NCBI RefSeq assembly: GCF_023078275.1
Contig: NC_062980.1
Location: forward strand, 13,162,783-13,226,782
DNA from: Leguminivora glycinivorella
Lineage: Eukaryota; Arthropoda; Insecta; Lepidoptera; Tortricidae
Length of the DNA stretch: 64,000 nucleotides
Reading direction: 5' to 3'
Of this stretch, positions 23,818 to 35,135 are shown piece by piece. Position 1 is the stretch's first letter; every line of letters begins with the position of its first letter. Under the pieces are notes generated by a model. That model saw only the letters and a program-made list of their open reading frames with translations, was not told where the DNA came from and did no database searches. Position numbers and translations under genes: made by a program.

Positions 23818-23915
23818 AGGGTACGTAGCCGAAAGGCACAAACGCTCACGAAACGAAACGCTCGTAGATATCTATCTCTATCGCTCTTGCGTATTGGCGG
23901 GACAGAGCCAGTCAG
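23818..23915. repeat. half copy of the GGGTACGTAGCC MITE
   Basis: GGGTACGTAGCCGAAAGGC, then ACAAACGCTCACGAAACG, then TCGCTCTTGCGTATTGGCG match one arm of the nested MITE at 5970-6215. Confidence 0.4.
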
Positions 23916-23948
23916 TTAGAATTTCGTGATTCAAGATATCAGTAATAG

Positions 23949-24081
23949 TACATTGTGCAACAAGGGAGGTAAGGGGGTCATTAAATACGAGTGTCCTGAT
24001 ATATTCACGACAGCCGCAGGCTGGAGTGAATATAGACACGAGTATTTAATATCCTTACCTCCTGAGTTACACACAATGTTT
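23949..24081. mobile_element. hairpin MITE (CAACAAGGGAGGTAAG family)
   Basis: ACATTGTGCAACAAGGGAGG with TTAAATACGAGTGTC pairs with GACACGAGTATTTAATA and CCTTACCTCCTGAG. Both open frames over it are by-products of the palindrome. Confidence 0.55.
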
Positions 24082-24332
24082 TTCATCACATTTGAGAGAA
24101 AAATACAAAAAAAAGTCATAAGGCAAAACCTTCAACGCAACGACGGCGCAAAGACCAGTAGTGTATTTTCATCTATATCAGATTATTCACATTAAATTCC
24201 ATTGTTTTTGATAACAAACACTTTTTGAACGAAAACAAACACGAAAATCCTGAATATAAAGCATATAAATCATATAATTGAACTAAATTTTTACTTATTT
24301 ATTTCATTCATTAATTTGGTCTGTTGTACTCT

Positions 24333-24349
24333 CCGTTGCTAGGCAACGG
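24333..24349. promoter_or_regulatory. X-box-like palindrome (possible RFX site)
   Basis: CCGTTGCTAGGCAACGG is a perfect palindrome and matches the X-box form GTTGCYnnGGCAAC bound by RFX factors. It sits at the start of a GC-rich island (24331-24395) in an otherwise AT-rich intron. Binding is inference. 24400-25070 shows no gene. Confidence 0.35.
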
Positions 24350-25076
24350 TGGGCGCCTCGCGCTGGCACGCGGTCAAGCGCGAGTCGAGAACATATTGTC
24401 AGATTGTAAATTATAACGATTTATCTGAGTTAAATTTACGAAATAAATGCAAAACACACTGAAATAATTCTAAAACATAAATAAATTGCATTTTTCATAC
24501 CGTACAATATCTTTTGTAGCTTAATAGTCAAATTTTGGTTGTGCAACAAAAATCCTTGGCTGATTGAAACATCCTTTGCCTGAAGTATTGTACGGATTGT
24601 ATTAATTTTTAAAACTAAATCCATTATTCCCTTGGGAATAAAATAGTACATTATGCTTCAGTACACGTAGACGCAATGAGACCTTTAAACAGCAAATGTG
24701 ATGAAAAATACTTTTTTTCTCTTTTTATCCTTTATCAGTAATATTTATAATATATAATTTCTATAATAAGTAACTTATTCGAATTTAATATATTATAAAT
24801 ATTATTGAATTAACCTAAACCTATTTATTTATTTTCAAAATTTATTATTTACCTAATGTCTCGTACCATCGGTCTACCATACATTTATTGTTTTAATGAA
24901 AATATTACGAGTTAATTAACCGCAACATACAAATGTGTGCTACAAACACGCATTGTTCAAAATGTAGTTGTCATTATTAATTTAAACCAAAACAGGGACC
25001 ACAAAGGAGTACGTAAGTTTCGCACAACTCATGTTTAAAAAGGCATAAGTGATATATGAAACCAAACTTTATACCT

Positions 25077-25197
25077 GGGGCCCATTTCACAAAACTGAAA
25101 GTTACAAGTTACAAGCAGAAGTCTCTTTCCAACTTGTCATATTAGAGATTGAATACCGCTTGTAATTTGTTACTTTCAGTTTTGAGAAATGGGCCCC
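25077..25197. mobile_element. hairpin MITE with GGGGCCCATTTC ends
   Basis: GGGGCCCATTTCACAAAACTG at the left pairs with CAGTTTTGAGAAATGGGCCCC at the right, with ACAAGTTACAAGC / GCTTGTAATTTGT inside. About 40-bp arms, no coding. Confidence 0.65.
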
Positions 25198-25221
25198 TTT
25201 TCACTATGGCCATAGGTATAC

Positions 25222-26495
25222 TAGGGTAGTTTAGCCGGTTTACCGGCCACCTCTGGTTGTCGGCCACTTCGTATTAAAATTGAAATAACTTGTCAAATTT
25301 ACTGTATTTATTGAAAAAAGTTAGGTAATCAGATAAATTGAGTTGTCTTTGACATATCCTAAAGTTGTTTGCTTGATGACGTTTTTATTGGCTCGTCAAA
25401 GGCTCAAAGCAATTTGGACAGTGTGGATATTGCTCAAATTGTAAAAAAAAATTTTGATTGAACATTTTTTTCGAGGTGGGTAAAATATTATTTCCGTGAG
25501 TATTAGGATATTATTAAGGGATAATGTGCTTCGTGGATAAGTTGAATTAATAATATTTTTATTTTAATGTCCACATTATTTGATATAAGTCAATAAAATT
25601 AGGTGGTCGGGTAACTAAATGCAATTTCACATTAATATTTAGTTGTCGGCTACCCGGCCGAGAACGGGCTGGAGACACGTCATGTTTAATCGATTAATTT
25701 GGTCGTTAAATGAAAGCTAAAAGAAAAAAGAATCCAAAATACGACTTAAGTCTATCATCATCTTTCTTATATTTAGCAGTCGGCCGCATGTTTATTAACA
25801 AAAACTTGGTTAAAATGTGCTTTAATTTTTCTTGCATTTGGCGACCGAGAACGGGATTATAAAAAGTTAGTTTTCGGCCTAGGCATCGTATGTAAAATTT
25901 ATTAAGTTCCCGAATCTTGAAATAAAATAAATTCTGTCTGGCTCCAGATCAAAGTATTGATTTTATGGCCTGTATGTTATTATTTACATTGATTTTACTA
26001 TAGATCCATCCTGTTTAATATGAAATTGGCATTTTTTTGTGTACCTCCCCCGTCTCCTAACTTATACGATGTTACAAAAATTTTTTTTAGTATATCGTAA
26101 CATCCATAAGAGTTTCCTTTAACGTTCCTTATTATATTACTTGTAATGCATTATAACATTGAATTTGTATTGTTTTATTCAAAATAAATCTTATTACTTG
26201 TGATTTAAGACTCATTTTAAAACGTTAATAACAGTGGCCGACAACTAGATTAACAAGCGGCCGAGAACCGAACAAAGTGGCCGACAACGGGCTAAATAGG
26301 TACTTTTTCATATTTTTAATTATATAAACAAAACGTTGTTACTTATTAACTCATTTTAATACATAAATGGCAAGTGTAGTATATTTTAAATCTAAAAATC
26401 TGCAAATGACAAAGATTTGTTGAATACATTGTTCAGAAAATCTATTTGAATTCGAAGTTTTGCTAAACTGGCCGACAACCGGCTAAACCACCCTA
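25222..26495. mobile_element. 1.27-kb non-autonomous DNA element with GGCCGACAAC subterminal repeats
   Basis: The terminal inverted repeats are TAGGGTAGTTTAGCCGGTT (25222-25240) and AACCGGCTAAACCACCCTA (26477-26495), with one mismatch in 19. About nine copies of a TGGCCGACAACNGG-like motif lie inside on both strands (near 25245, 25640, 25780, 25840, 25875, 26233, 26259, 26276, 26470). They cluster towards both ends. No transposase frame. Its right end is 33 bp from the splice donor of the LDLa exon. Confidence 0.65.
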
Positions 26496-26528
26496 TATGT
26501 CTCTGTAAATTACACAGTAAATACTTAC

Positions 26529-26912
26529 GCGAACAAGACTTGGGCTCGTCGCTTTTGTCTCCACAGTCGTCCTCTCCGTTACAATACTTGTCCAGCGATA
26601 TACACTGTCCCGTATCACACAGGAGCTCGCTCAGCCTGCACGGATTCTGCGCGTTTCTAGGAAACTTCACCCTTTTCACAGGCACTACCATAATGTCGGA
26701 AATTGTGTCTAAACTGTCCTCATTCACAAATTCCTCGTTCAAGTCTTGAGGACTGCACAGTTTTAATGATAATAGCACTAAGATGAATAGGAAGGTTCTG
26801 TTATTGAATACGTCTTGGAAATTCTTTAGGCGACACATCTTTGGCTCCTTCTCATCCAGGCCCTGTGTTTGTCACAACATTTTTCTGCCCAGTTTGAGTT
26901 TCATGTTGATAC
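26529..26912 (-). CDS. LDLa/CUB-domain secreted or membrane protein: exon with 5'UTR, signal peptide and LDLa module
   Basis: The ATG is at 26838-26836 and 310 coding bases follow, ending at donor C|GTAAGT (intron from 26528 down). Bases 26839-26912 are 5'UTR behind a TTTGTTTCAG acceptor, so at least one more 5'UTR exon lies upstream. Residues ~14-30 form a hydrophobic signal peptide (RTFLFILVLLSLKLCS). Residues 67-102 are a complete LDL-receptor class A module, with Cys 67, 74, 79, 86, 92 and 102 and the acidic Ca-binding run NGEDDCGDKSDE. The exon ends after one base of a codon; the next exon starts with the two completing bases (CCC, Pro104). An LDLa followed by a CUB suggests an extracellular binding or co-receptor protein. 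I do not recognise the exact orthologue. The same-frame upstream TGA makes this the first usable in-frame ATG for the long product. Confidence 0.85.
26872..26904 (-). promoter_or_regulatory. upstream ORF in the LDLa/CUB 5'UTR
   Basis: A ten-codon reading frame (MKLKLGRKML, stop TGA followed by C) begins 66 bases before the main ATG and is in the same frame as it. A second upstream ATG just before the main start opens a short overlapping frame (MRRSQRCVA). Both are visible in the sequence. An effect on translation is inference. Confidence 0.45.
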
Positions 26913-28185
26913 CTGAAACAAAAAAAGTACAATTAGGTACCTATTTTTGACTTATCTACTTTAAGTATTATATTTAAATACTTTTTTAATTGAAAATAAT
27001 CTGTGTTGAGATATTGCAGCATGGTTTAAAACATGGTTAAATCACGTTTAGCCGCTATTGATGATATGTTTGGAATCTTTTGGAGATCCTTCGTCAGAGA
27101 TGAGTGTTCAAGATTGCTGCTACATTCCGTGCACACAGTCATATCATCAATACCGATACGATGAACGTAAATGAAGCATGTTTATCAAATTTTTACCAAA
27201 ATATTTTCATATTCGTAATTGAAGTACGTATATCTATCAACGCACATTTACACGTAGTCCATTTAAAATAATTGAGTTTACATTGAATAGTACTATTTAA
27301 ATAATTTCTCCAATAATTCAATTCGACAATCACGAGCATGTTAATAAGTTATTTTCGTACCGCGCGCAGGTAATTAAATGTCTATAATTCTGAGTAATTA
27401 AACCAATTTGATCAATAAGCGTATTATTCGAAGTACCTACTCACTATTATTAGGACTGGAACTAATTTTAACTTCGACGTTAAAACATTAATGTCACTAC
27501 TGTACAATTTTTTTTAATAATGTTCAATTGAATAATTATACTATACAAGGTACAAAAGTAATTTAAAGCATCCTTGGCCCAATTTTGATTTTATTTATCG
27601 TATGGCAAGTTTATCTTACATGCAAATCACAACTTAAATTAGTATTGATATTTACTCTATTTTGATTGAAGGTTTGTAATAATTCCTACAGCTTTCTCGG
27701 TCAAAATACGGCTGCCCATAATGTATCTGTGGGTAGGAATCTTCAGGCATATTAAATTTAAGGGGACTTAAAAGTTAAAAAAATTGTCACACGCAACTGC
27801 TTTTAAAAATTTGCAATACCTAATGAAATGATTTACAATATTGACTTATTGAGCGACTAGTTTTTATAGATAATCAAATTGTAAGACATGCTGGACAATT
27901 CTGCGACATGTTTGAAAATTGTACCAATTTGTTAAAATATTTTACACGTAAAAAAAATTCAGTTTGCCACTTTTTACAAGCGGGCACCCAAAGTAATATT
28001 TTCCTTTGTTTTTATTCCACTGACATGATACAAAATATGTTTAATTTTAAAAATGTACCTGTTATGAACAAGTACCAATCAAAACTTACAACTTACACAC
28101 AGCCGGTACATATATTTACACAGATCGTGTACCTATTCGCATAAATAATTATAAACGCTAGGTACAAATTTCATATACATATTTA
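26913..28185. other. upstream intron DNA, no gene seen
   Basis: Between the LDLa exon and the hairpin MITE at 28188 I see only AT-rich DNA. The upstream 5'UTR exon and promoter of the LDLa/CUB gene were not found here. Confidence 0.45.
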
Positions 28186-28187
28186 TG

Positions 28188-28404
28188 TAAGGTACAGCGG
28201 GGCAAATCTCGACTGGGGGCCAATTGTAACTAATCCATTTTTTCCATTATTATACTACGATGTTGAGTTCTACATGTATTCACTGAACACGCCTACCATA
28301 TATAATCGGTGAACACTCTATTTAACAATGCAAACATTATAAAACATGGAAAAAATGACCAGTTACATTTGCCCCCCAGTCGAGATTTGCCACGCTGTAC
28401 CTTT
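28188..28404. mobile_element. hairpin MITE (GTACAGCGGGGCAAATC family)
   Basis: AAGGTACAGCGGGGCAAATC with TCGACTGGGGGCC pairs with CCCCCCAGTCGAGATTTGCC and ACGCTGTACC. A partial relative lies at 54366-54460 (GGTACGGCGGGACAATTTGG). 28405-28915 shows nothing. Confidence 0.6.
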
Positions 28405-28914
28405 ACAGTATCAACCAACACAGAGCCACTCACTACCCGACATAAAACTGCCAACTGAAAACGAAAAAGAAAATCAAACACCAAACGGCGAACCGTGTAC
28501 CATACGACATGTGGACAACCGTAGCCTTCGACCTTTTTAAGTAGGGCGATACATTCAGCACTTTACCCGAGTGTGGCCATAAATGTGGCGTTCGTAACGA
28601 AAAGGTATATTGACGCTTAAAAGCTTTGTACTCAAAATCATAATTCAAATTCAAAAAGTCACCAAATGTGTAATGGCATATTAAAATTTTATACAACACT
28701 TGTGATTGGAATTTTTATGATACGATAATGAACAATTTTTTTTAATGTGTAAAAAGTAAAAAAGGAAACATTTAAATCTATTTTGAAATAACATCCTTCT
28801 ATAAATATAAATTACGAGATATTTTGTTACTTATCTGTAGTTTAAACCTTAATATTAGACTAGTAATTGTTTGTGTTTTATTTTTATAAATGTACCTACG
28901 TATACTTGTCCACA

Positions 28915-28990
28915 GACTATCGAAAGGCAAAGGCGTGGAGTGAGCTCGCCCAGAAGATGCCTGTTCACTCTTGATTTGAAGTTATACTTA
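28915..28990 (+). repeat. LINE-derived fragment (GCCCAGAAGATGCCTGTTCAC)
   Basis: The phrase ACAGACTATCGAAAGGCAAA then GTGAGCTCGCCCAGAAG is shared in reverse with 59265-59365 and more loosely with 31995-32095. It is a short, decayed piece of an interspersed element. Confidence 0.4.
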
Positions 28991-29701
28991 ATGAAATTCG
29001 GCTATTTTTGGTCGTTTTTTTTTTTATAATTTAATGGTGGGTTCTAGTATAATAGTTTATTCGTATAAAGATTATTTGGCTTACTTTTCTATCTTCCCCG
29101 CATCTCGGTCTATTGCCGCGAATCGTGCCACCATCTGCATAACTTGCCGGCCGTCTAAAGTATATCTATCGATATATATATATCGATCACGCTGACAAAG
29201 TGCAAAAATCGATAAGGTATGCGTTAAAGTGCTACCTTCAGTTTACGAACGGCACATAATACCCACACCTGATACGCTGGATTGCGCCTAGATAAAGAAA
29301 TTTAATATCGTATTTGCAGCGTACTCTGATTTATGGGTGTAAGCCGGTGCTGCACTTAGTTTGATTTAAGAGTGAAATAGGATCATATACTTAACGTTTA
29401 GGGGCGAATGGGAACACGATTTATAGTTATGTTAGGGTGCTTATGGGTTCACATTTCTATTGTTTTGAGGTTAAACTTGTGTTGGTTTAGTAAGTTTATT
29501 GAATCGTTTTGTATCTTTATTCGCGATTAGTTTGTTTTTTCATGCTTTCAATATCTAAGTATATCATTTTGTTTTAGAATTCGGATAACAACACAAAGCT
29601 AGCAATATTTCCACCGTAAGAAGCTTGCAAGGACTTATGAATATGATATGAGTATGTTTGAATACATATTTCCATAAATATACATAATATATTTTTCTTT
29701 A

Positions 29702-30268
29702 TACTAGATATTACGTATTAAGCGACATTACCCGAATACACGTTATACTAATTTGATGGCTATACCTAGATATTTTTCTGGCACGAACGTAAAGGTGTAA
29801 GTGCTTGACAAATTAAAAACATCGATAATCCTTTTATCGATAAAATAGCCTTACATAAGGTTAATAATTACCCCTAATAACCTCTAAAATCTTGAATAAT
29901 AGTGTAAGAACTTATATGTTAACAGTAAACTATTAAAATATGGTTCGTTTTATTGTTATTGTCCATTTATTTTCAAACATATGACATTTGTATAAAACAT
30001 TAAGGTTATATACCCCTGAAATCAAGTCTATATTCCCTAACGGGGTAGGCACAGCACATGAAACTACTCAAGATCCAGTACCACGGCAATAATTAATGAC
30101 ATAATTATAACCATTAATGACATATTATAATGTAAGTTATCGATGAACTAAATATCGGAAGGAAGTCACTAGTGTCACTTCGTTCGTGCTAGAAAAATAT
30201 CTAGGTATAGCCATCTAATTAGTATAACGTGTATTCGGGTAATGTCGCTTAATACGTAATATCTAGTA
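29702..30268. mobile_element. DNA element with 88-bp terminal inverted repeats
   Basis: 29702-29789 and 30181-30268 are inverted copies with about two mismatches in 88. They start TACTAGATATTACGTATT and end AATACGTAATATCTAGTA, consistent with a TA target duplication. The 391-bp centre is AT-rich and non-coding (TCGATAATCCTTTTATCGAT hairpin near 29821). Confidence 0.75.
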
Positions 30269-30462
30269 GAAAAGAACTATAGGTCAATTCCAACTTACGA
30301 TGATAATATATTATTAGGACACCTAAGGCATTTCATTCATATCGTGCATTTCGCTCGAAATTGTCCGTAGCCTGCGCGAGAATTACGATGACTGAATGAC
30401 ATCTTTTGTATATCGTTTAACATCGGTGTATTGAGTTCGCCTATTATTCGACACCAATACAT

Positions 30463-31010
30463 TTTTAGGGTTCCGTAGTCAACTAGGAACCCTTATAGTT
30501 TCGCCATGTCTGTCTGTCCGTCCGTCCGTCCATCCGCGGATAATCTCAGTAACCGTTAGCACTAGAAGGCTGAAATTTAGTACCAATATGTGTATCGATC
30601 ACGCCGACAAAGTGCCAAAATAAAAAGTGGAAAAAAATGTTTTATTAGGGTACCCCCCTACACGTAAAGTAGGGGGTGATTTTTTTTTTTCATTTCAACC
30701 ACAACGTGTGATGTATAGGTATTGTTAAATAGATATTTAAAATGAATAGGGGTTTACAAAAAACATTTTTTGATAATGCTCATATTTTCGGAAATAATCG
30801 CTCCTAAAGTAAAAAAAAATGTGTCCCCCCCCTTCTAACTTTTGAACCATAACTTTAAAAAATATGAAAAAAATCACAAAAGTAGATCTTTATAAAAACT
30901 TTCTAGTAAAATTATTTTGAACTTAATAGGTTGAACAGTTTTTGAAAAAAAAAATACGGGAAACTACGGAACCCTACACTGAGCGTGGCCCGACACGCTC
31001 TTGGCTTTTT
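30463..31010 (-). mobile_element. MITE-like family A, copy 4
   Basis: Ends TTTTTAGGGTTCCGTAGTC and GCCCGACACGCTCTTGGC. The GTCC run is short (about four units). More diverged than copies 2 and 3. Confidence 0.7.
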
Positions 31011-31035
31011 TAATAAAAAACTACCACGAGACACT

Positions 31036-31152
31036 AACATATTAAACATTTAAAATCGGGTCACTTACGTGAAATGCTCCTCGTTACGGAGCGAAACATG
31101 TCGAGCGATTTTCGACATTTTAACGTGAGTGACCCGATTTGTTTAATATGCC
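31036..31152. mobile_element. hairpin MITE (CGGGTCACTTACGT family)
   Basis: CATATTAAACATTTAAAATC with GGGTCACTTACG pairs with CGTGAGTGACCCGATTTG and TTTAATATG. Non-coding. Confidence 0.55.
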
Positions 31153-31514
31153 AATACATTATGTTGCTAAGAGATTACATGACACATTAAGTAGGCACAC
31201 AAATCGCACACAGTGTTTGTTTGTTATATAATCCACGTGTAATTAGCCTATTATAATAATAGCAGGCACCCAATTAATTACGAGCTCAAACAGCCGTCCA
31301 AAACGGAAATTAGAGGGCCACAGAGCGGCAAACACTCCTGTAATGTTCGCGTATGTAGCGTAGTCAGCTAATTTGAAAGTTATTTGTAGACCGAAAATTC
31401 AAAAGAAAAAACTAAAAAAATTGAAGAAATTTTTTCATGCATAATAAATACCTATAGGATACTTTTTATAACTGTAGTTTCAAAAAAGAAGAAAAAATAG
31501 AGCACAAATTTTAA

Positions 31515-31695
31515 ACCAAGTGCGGAGAATCCTTATGCGGAGATACCAAAAGGACAACACCAGCCTTGGGCAATTCCATTGAAAAGGATTTGTGTGATCT
31601 GCAAGCTGACAACTAGAGGGAGATCGCACAGGACCGTGACCACTGGTGTAAACTCTTGTCATAGGCCAAGAATAAATTGTGCGTCGTTGCTCCAA
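31515..31695 (+). pseudogene. decayed LINE C-terminal fragment
   Basis: The plus strand reads CDLQADN*REIAQDRDHWCK, resembling the end of a LINE polyprotein (ADR/QDR-x-x-W-x-K). Two stops interrupt it. The minus-strand frames here are shadows. Confidence 0.35.
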
Positions 31696-31710
31696 TAATT
31701 AGGTATTAAT

Positions 31711-31975
31711 ATAGGTTGCTCGTGTGGTGACGGGTTAAGAATTTCACCACCCCCTTTCTTCCCGTGGGTGTCGTAGAAGGTGACTGTGGGACGGATATGG
31801 GTTAAATTGTGGCGTAGGCGAGAGGCTGGCAACCTGTCACTGCAATGTCGCAGTTTCGTTTTCATTCAACCCCTTATTTGCCAAGAGTGGCACTGAAACC
31901 TGAGTAGTTTCATGTGCTCTGCCTACCCCTTCATGGGACACAGGCGTGATTGTATGTATGTATGTATGTAATCTA
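31711..31975 (+). repeat. TGGTGACGGGTTAAGAATTTC repeat with TATG tail, copy 1
   Basis: GTGGTGACGGGTTAAGAATT, CCCGTGGGTGTCGTAGAAG, GTTAAATTGTGGCGTAGGCG and CTGCCTACCCCTTCATGGG are followed by a TATG microsatellite. A second copy is 62298-62515; partial reversed copies are at 52341-52435 and 60680-60735. Confidence 0.6.
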
Positions 31976-32689
31976 GGTTTATTTCTCAGTTCAATATAAC
32001 CCAGCTACCTTCAAATCAAGGGCGACACCTTGGTGAGCTCGCTCCTTCGTAAGCCACGTTTTCCTCGCCTAGTCTGTGGCCATGAGTAAGTCCAATTTTT
32101 ATAACAATAAGAAAAGTTGATTTTCTAAAATACTTCAGTTGTAAGAAAAAAAAAATCATTTAGTGAAAGTTTTTCATAACTTCACGTTACAAGGACTTGA
32201 ATTATCTACAAAGTTTGATAAACTTAATTCTATATTAGTATTCTAGCTTATACCATACATCAAATTAGTTTTGCCTCCAATTATTATTAACCGTTGCAGC
32301 AATTATAGCCAACATTTCGGAAGTCACCGCAACTGCGACAGCAACATGCAAATGACCGTAAAAGCGAATTTGTGTTACCAAATGCAAAGCGCTCACAAAG
32401 GGTTGAAATTTGCAATTCTATTTTATAAGCGACGCAGATAATACGTTGAAACGTGAAACCGACGTTCACGTGAAACGCTCGAACTCTAGTGGTTTCGGTC
32501 AATATGTTTTCCGGCGTAATTCATGGTTATTGAAAAGTTTTCATATTAATCCGGTTCAAACGCTAGGATGATAACTGGTGAAATATGGTCGAAGTTGCTC
32601 GTTATCGTAACCACGTATAATCAATTTTGGAGTATTTTGTTGGTGTTCAATTTGATTATCAGTAATTAGGTTTAATATCTGGGCGAACG

Positions 32690-32990
32690 AGCTTCGCTCG
32701 GTTCTGTTTCGTATCCTTGACCTGTGTCGCCATCTATGTAGTTCAAAAATAAATAGTAGGTACCTACATCGAGCGAAAGAATTCTCAGTCTTAACAACAC
32801 AACTACTCTACACGAGATGGCGCGCGTTTCGCCACAAAAGCTCAAATAGTGTATTTTTCTATTCGTGTTAGCCTTGACCTGTGTCGCCATCTAGTCTTTG
32901 CAATAAATAGTACTTACATCGACCGAAAGAATTCTGTCTTAACAGTACAAGTACTGCACACGAGATGGCACGCGAAGAAAAACACATGAA
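32690..32990 (+). repeat. tandem pair of a ~130-bp unit
   Basis: CCTTGACCTGTGTCGCCATCT, AATAAATAGTA, CGAAAGAATTCT, TCTTAACA and ACACGAGATGGC occur at 32714-32826 and again at 32872-32975. Each unit is bounded by short inverted pieces (GTCGCCATC / GATGGCGCG). Confidence 0.6.
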
Positions 32991-33134
32991 AACTCGAAAA
33001 TTCGCGTTTTCCGGGACCTAAGGATAAGTTAGATCAATTTTTCACCCCCGAAAACCCCCACATAACAAATTTCAGCGAAATCGTTAGAGTGGTTTCCGAG
33101 ATCGTCGGTATATAAAAATAAATAAATAAATAGA

Positions 33135-33233
<99 letters not shown>

Positions 33234-33275
33234 ATTAATAAATATACAAGAATTGCTCATTTAAAAGTATAAGAT
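32972..33275 (+). repeat. LINE-type 3'-end repeat, copy 2, with AAAT microsatellite
   Basis: Same block order as 12793-12980. The tail has grown to about 30 AAAT units (33114-33233) before ATATACAAGAATTGCTC. 33280-34480 shows no gene. Confidence 0.6.
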
Positions 33276-34518
33276 TTTTATTCCATTATCCTCAAAACGT
33301 TTTACACAATACTAGTCTGATTTCCGTTACCTGAAAATTTTATAATGATATATGTACATATGTTCTATTTGGGACGCAAAAATAGAAAATAATTCAGTAT
33401 AGATTTACAAACCCGGCAACGTTTTTTATGGTTTGTCTACATATAACGCCAATTTTAACATTCTAGAATCCTTCCACCACTAACACGATTTTATATCCTG
33501 AAAGGCATAATAAGGTATAGGAATTTCTCAGAAAGCACCAGAGTTGTTTATTGGTTTGCGTAGGTTTATAGAACTCGAATAAAATAATTATAAGTAATGA
33601 GGATTTCAACGTCATCTCAAAGGTTGTTATTCTAACTGAAACGACCTTAACGCCCAAGCAAATGACTACCAAGAAAAATCCTAAAAACAAATTGCTAATT
33701 AGCAAAAATCTCATTTGTACAAATCAGTTCGTGTTGGATAACACGAAATTCCAACTACTGCATTAGCAATCCTAAAGCCCTCCAGGAAACAAGGTAATCT
33801 GGGGGACAGTGACAAATTAATGAGTAAATAAGCGTTGATAATGATCAGGACGAAAAAAGCCACAGGACACCCTACTGCAACTCTGACGTGACAAATGACG
33901 GGGCGGGAAAAAAATGAACCATTTTAAATTGCCGTTCTTTGCCTCCACTGGGTGATTGTTATAGCTCACTTATACACTGCTGCTGGTCGACCTATATTAC
34001 CATGACTATTTTTAATGGATTTTACACAAAAATAGTGGGAATTCGTTTAAAGGCATACTTAGACTTAGTTTCGCACCCATTATCTACCCGAAAAAAAAAA
34101 GATTTTTATAAGAAAACGAATTAAGTAATTTTTGTGTTGTCCAAGTCAGCCAAACATACATTTTATGTACTTTTTCTTAATTAAAAAACTATACAAATAC
34201 TTATTTTTGATGACTTTATGTTGATGATTTTATGTATCGTTTTTTGTAATTTTATGCCATGTAAATGTTAATTACAAATTTTGTAATTTTATGCCATGCC
34301 ACTCAACACCCATGTCACTTCTTCACTAGTTCATGGGTCTTAGCCTGAAAGTGTTTGGAATATCAGCGAGGTTTTATTTAGTACAATATGTTGAGCTGCG
34401 ACGGAAGCAATTTAGGTACGAGTTATCTGAGCTGATTTCATTCGGTATTCTATTTATAATAAAATATTAGTCCGTATGAAGAATTTCACCACTCCCTTTT
34501 CCATCTCTATCTATCTAT

Positions 34519-34785
34519 CTTTAGCAGCCTTTAAAACGCCCGGCTTCGGACATAGGCCTCCTCTCCATTCCTCCGCGCCTGTCTGTCCATTGCCATCCGC
34601 ATCCAGTTATCGCCAGCTAGTTGGCAGATGTCACCTCTCCATCTAAAGGGCGGCTTGCCATGACCGCGGGTGTTAGCGGGCTTCCACACCATAGTTCGTC
34701 TCGCCCAGCGCCTATGGTCCATCTTGGCAATGTGCCCATCTCCACTTTCTATACACTTTTTCATAGGAGCCCTAAATAGACTGTG
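34519..34785 (-). pseudogene. LINE reverse transcriptase C-terminal remnant
   Basis: The minus strand encodes GDGHIAKMDHRRWARRTMVW, then GKPPFRWRGDICQLAGDNWM and DRQARRNGEEAYVRSRAF. This is the GRP-x-x-RW-x-DDI and W-x-x-AMDR tail of a LINE polyprotein. It is truncated at the 5' side. Confidence 0.65.
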
Positions 34786-34949
34786 AGATATTGGTTCACA
34801 TGTGGTGCTGGCGAGGGGCTACCAACATTTTACTTCACAATTTTGTTTGCTTTTCAACCCCTTTAGACAGCTAAGAGTGATTAACACTTAAGCAGTTTCA
34901 TTGAGTGAGATTATGTTATGTGTGTGTATAAATTAAAATTCTTTCACCG

Positions 34950-35058
34950 ATAGCATGGTCGCGCGATAAACTATAAAACATCAGGCCGTCTCTGTCGCGC
35001 TTACAAATAGTGCAAAAGGGACGTCCTGATGTTATATCATTTATCGCGAGACTATGCT
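34950..35058. mobile_element. hairpin MITE (GATAAACTATAAAACATCAGG)
   Basis: AGCATGGTCGCGCGATAAAC with AAACATCAGG pairs with CCTGATGTTATATCATTTAT and CGCGAGACTATGCT. Confidence 0.5.
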
Positions 35059-35093
35059 TGCCTAGTTGGAAAGTGCAAGCCATAACGGGTTGA

Positions 35094-35135
35094 GTGGAGG
35101 AGGCCTTTGCCCAGCAGTGGGACACTAAGCAGGTT
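35094..35135 (+). repeat. LINE tail (EEAFAQQWDT)
   Basis: GTGGAGGAGGCCTTTGCCC encodes VEEAFAQQWDTKQV, the last residues of the RTE-type LINE seen at 8089 and 61068. Only the extreme end remains. Confidence 0.5.
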
